Origin: Candidatus Heimdallarchaeota archaeon
GTDB taxonomy: Archaea; Asgardarchaeota; Njordarchaeia; Njordarchaeales; JAMOTR01
Direction: 5' to 3'
Assembly (NCBI GenBank): GCA_027068385.1
Contig: JAMOTR010000044.1
Location: 1-6,202 of the forward strand
Length of the DNA stretch: 6,202 bases
This document shows positions 5,720 to 6,202 of this stretch, piece by piece. Each line of letters opens with the position of its first letter. Positions within the stretch are counted from its first letter, which is position 1. The translations under genes and the position numbers were made by a program. The notes under the pieces are model-generated. The model searched no databases and was not told where the DNA came from. It worked only from the letters and a program-made list of their open reading frames with translations.

Positions 5720-6202
5720 ATGGATCCCGTCCGGTCTCGTTATGGGTCCGAAGAGATGAAGCGCGTGTTCGATGATCGCAATAGGATACGCCTTATGGCC
5801 CTAGTTGAGGCTTATATAGCGGAAACGTTAGCGGAATTCGGAATAATACCGAAAGAGGCTGCCGAGAGGATTAAGGAAGCTGCGAGTAAAATCTCATACG
5901 AGCGCGTTAAGGAGATCGAGAAAGAGACAAGGCATGAGACCGTAGCTTTAGTTAAGGCCTTGGTTGAGCTCTCGGGAGAATACGGTAAGTACGTTCACTT
6001 AGGGGCGACCTCGAACGATATACTCGACACAGCTATGGCGTTACAAATTAAGGAGGCTCTAGGGATCATAGAAGGGCGCTTAAAGGATTTAATAAGGGAC
6101 TTATGTAAATTGGCGAAGACGTACGAGGACGTACTATGTGTGGGTAGGACTCACGGTGTACATGCGGAACCTTATACGTTTGGGCTTAAGATGGCCGTGT
6201 TC
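5720..6202 (+). CDS. purB: Adenylosuccinate lyase, N-terminal 161 codons (3' end outside window)
   Basis: Adenylosuccinate lyase removes fumarate from SAICAR and from adenylosuccinate, the latter giving AMP, in cytosolic de novo purine synthesis. The start MDPVRSRYGSEEM is typical of archaeal and Bacillus-type PurB. Conserved blocks are TRHETVALVKAL (70-81), HLGATSNDILDTA (93-105) and GRTHGVHAEP (142-151), the last holding the catalytic-region histidine H145. The flexible signature loop with the catalytic serine lies beyond the window. The conserved TSxD and GRTHGxHA blocks, with the RYGS start, favour PurB over other members of the fumarase/aspartase superfamily such as argininosuccinate lyase. 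The first in-frame ATG is 5720; upstream the frame reaches a TAG at 5672-5674 with no other ATG between. No Shine-Dalgarno is seen. It is divergent from the HTH-CBS regulator, a possible controller. The frame is open to the last base of the window. Confidence 0.95.
   Translation, partial: MDPVRSRYGSEEMKRVFDDRNRIRLMALVEAYIAETLAEFGIIPKEAAERIKEAASKISYERVKEIEKETRHETVALVKALVELSGEYGKYVHLGATSNDILDTAMALQIKEALGIIEGRLKDLIRDLCKLAKTYEDVLCVGRTHGVHAEPYTFGLKMAVF

Overview
The window is archaeal. It carries a tRNA-Tyr gene with an intron that folds a bulge-helix-bulge splice motif. The tRNA also has the archaeal/eukaryal C1-G72 identity pair. Several protein starts lack a Shine-Dalgarno sequence and are closed off by an in-frame stop just upstream, as expected of leaderless genes. 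The protein families (GfcR-type HTH-PRTase, HTH-CBS regulator, TldD/TldE pair, archaeal-type HAM1) fit the same view. The acceptor, anticodon and T stems of the tRNA are entirely G:C although the protein genes are only moderately GC-rich, which suggests a thermophile. I cannot place it to phylum; codon choice looks rich in CpG-containing words.

Left block, minus strand, read right to left: tRNA-Tyr (4132 to 4013), tldD (3958 to 2540), tldE/pmbA (start overlapping the tldD stop, to 1209), then, after 29 bases, an open frame from 1179 to the left edge. That frame was not obvious because it has no stop inside the window. Its first ~186 residues are a complete HAM1/RdgB-type (inosine/xanthosine triphosphate) pyrophosphatase, and it runs in frame into WD40 repeats (four repeats and the start of a fifth) that leave the window.

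Right block: gfcR (4189-4812, plus) is divergent from the tRNA and may share its AT-rich promoter. It converges on and overlaps by 84 bp an HTH-CBS regulator gene (5667 to 4729, minus). That gene in turn is divergent from purB (plus, from 5720, cut by the right edge), with a 52-bp spacer.

Working together: TldD and TldE are expected to form the metallopeptidase heterodimer, with metal ligands only in TldD. Around them is a purine theme: house-cleaning of damaged purine triphosphates (HAM1), AMP synthesis (PurB), a PRPP-fold regulator (GfcR) and a CBS-domain regulator, a family that often senses adenine nucleotides. The regulator-target link is inferred from position only. The main oddity is the HAM1-WD40 join. 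It is in frame as given, but a single extra T in a T5 run would instead give two genes in a TAG-G-ATG arrangement.
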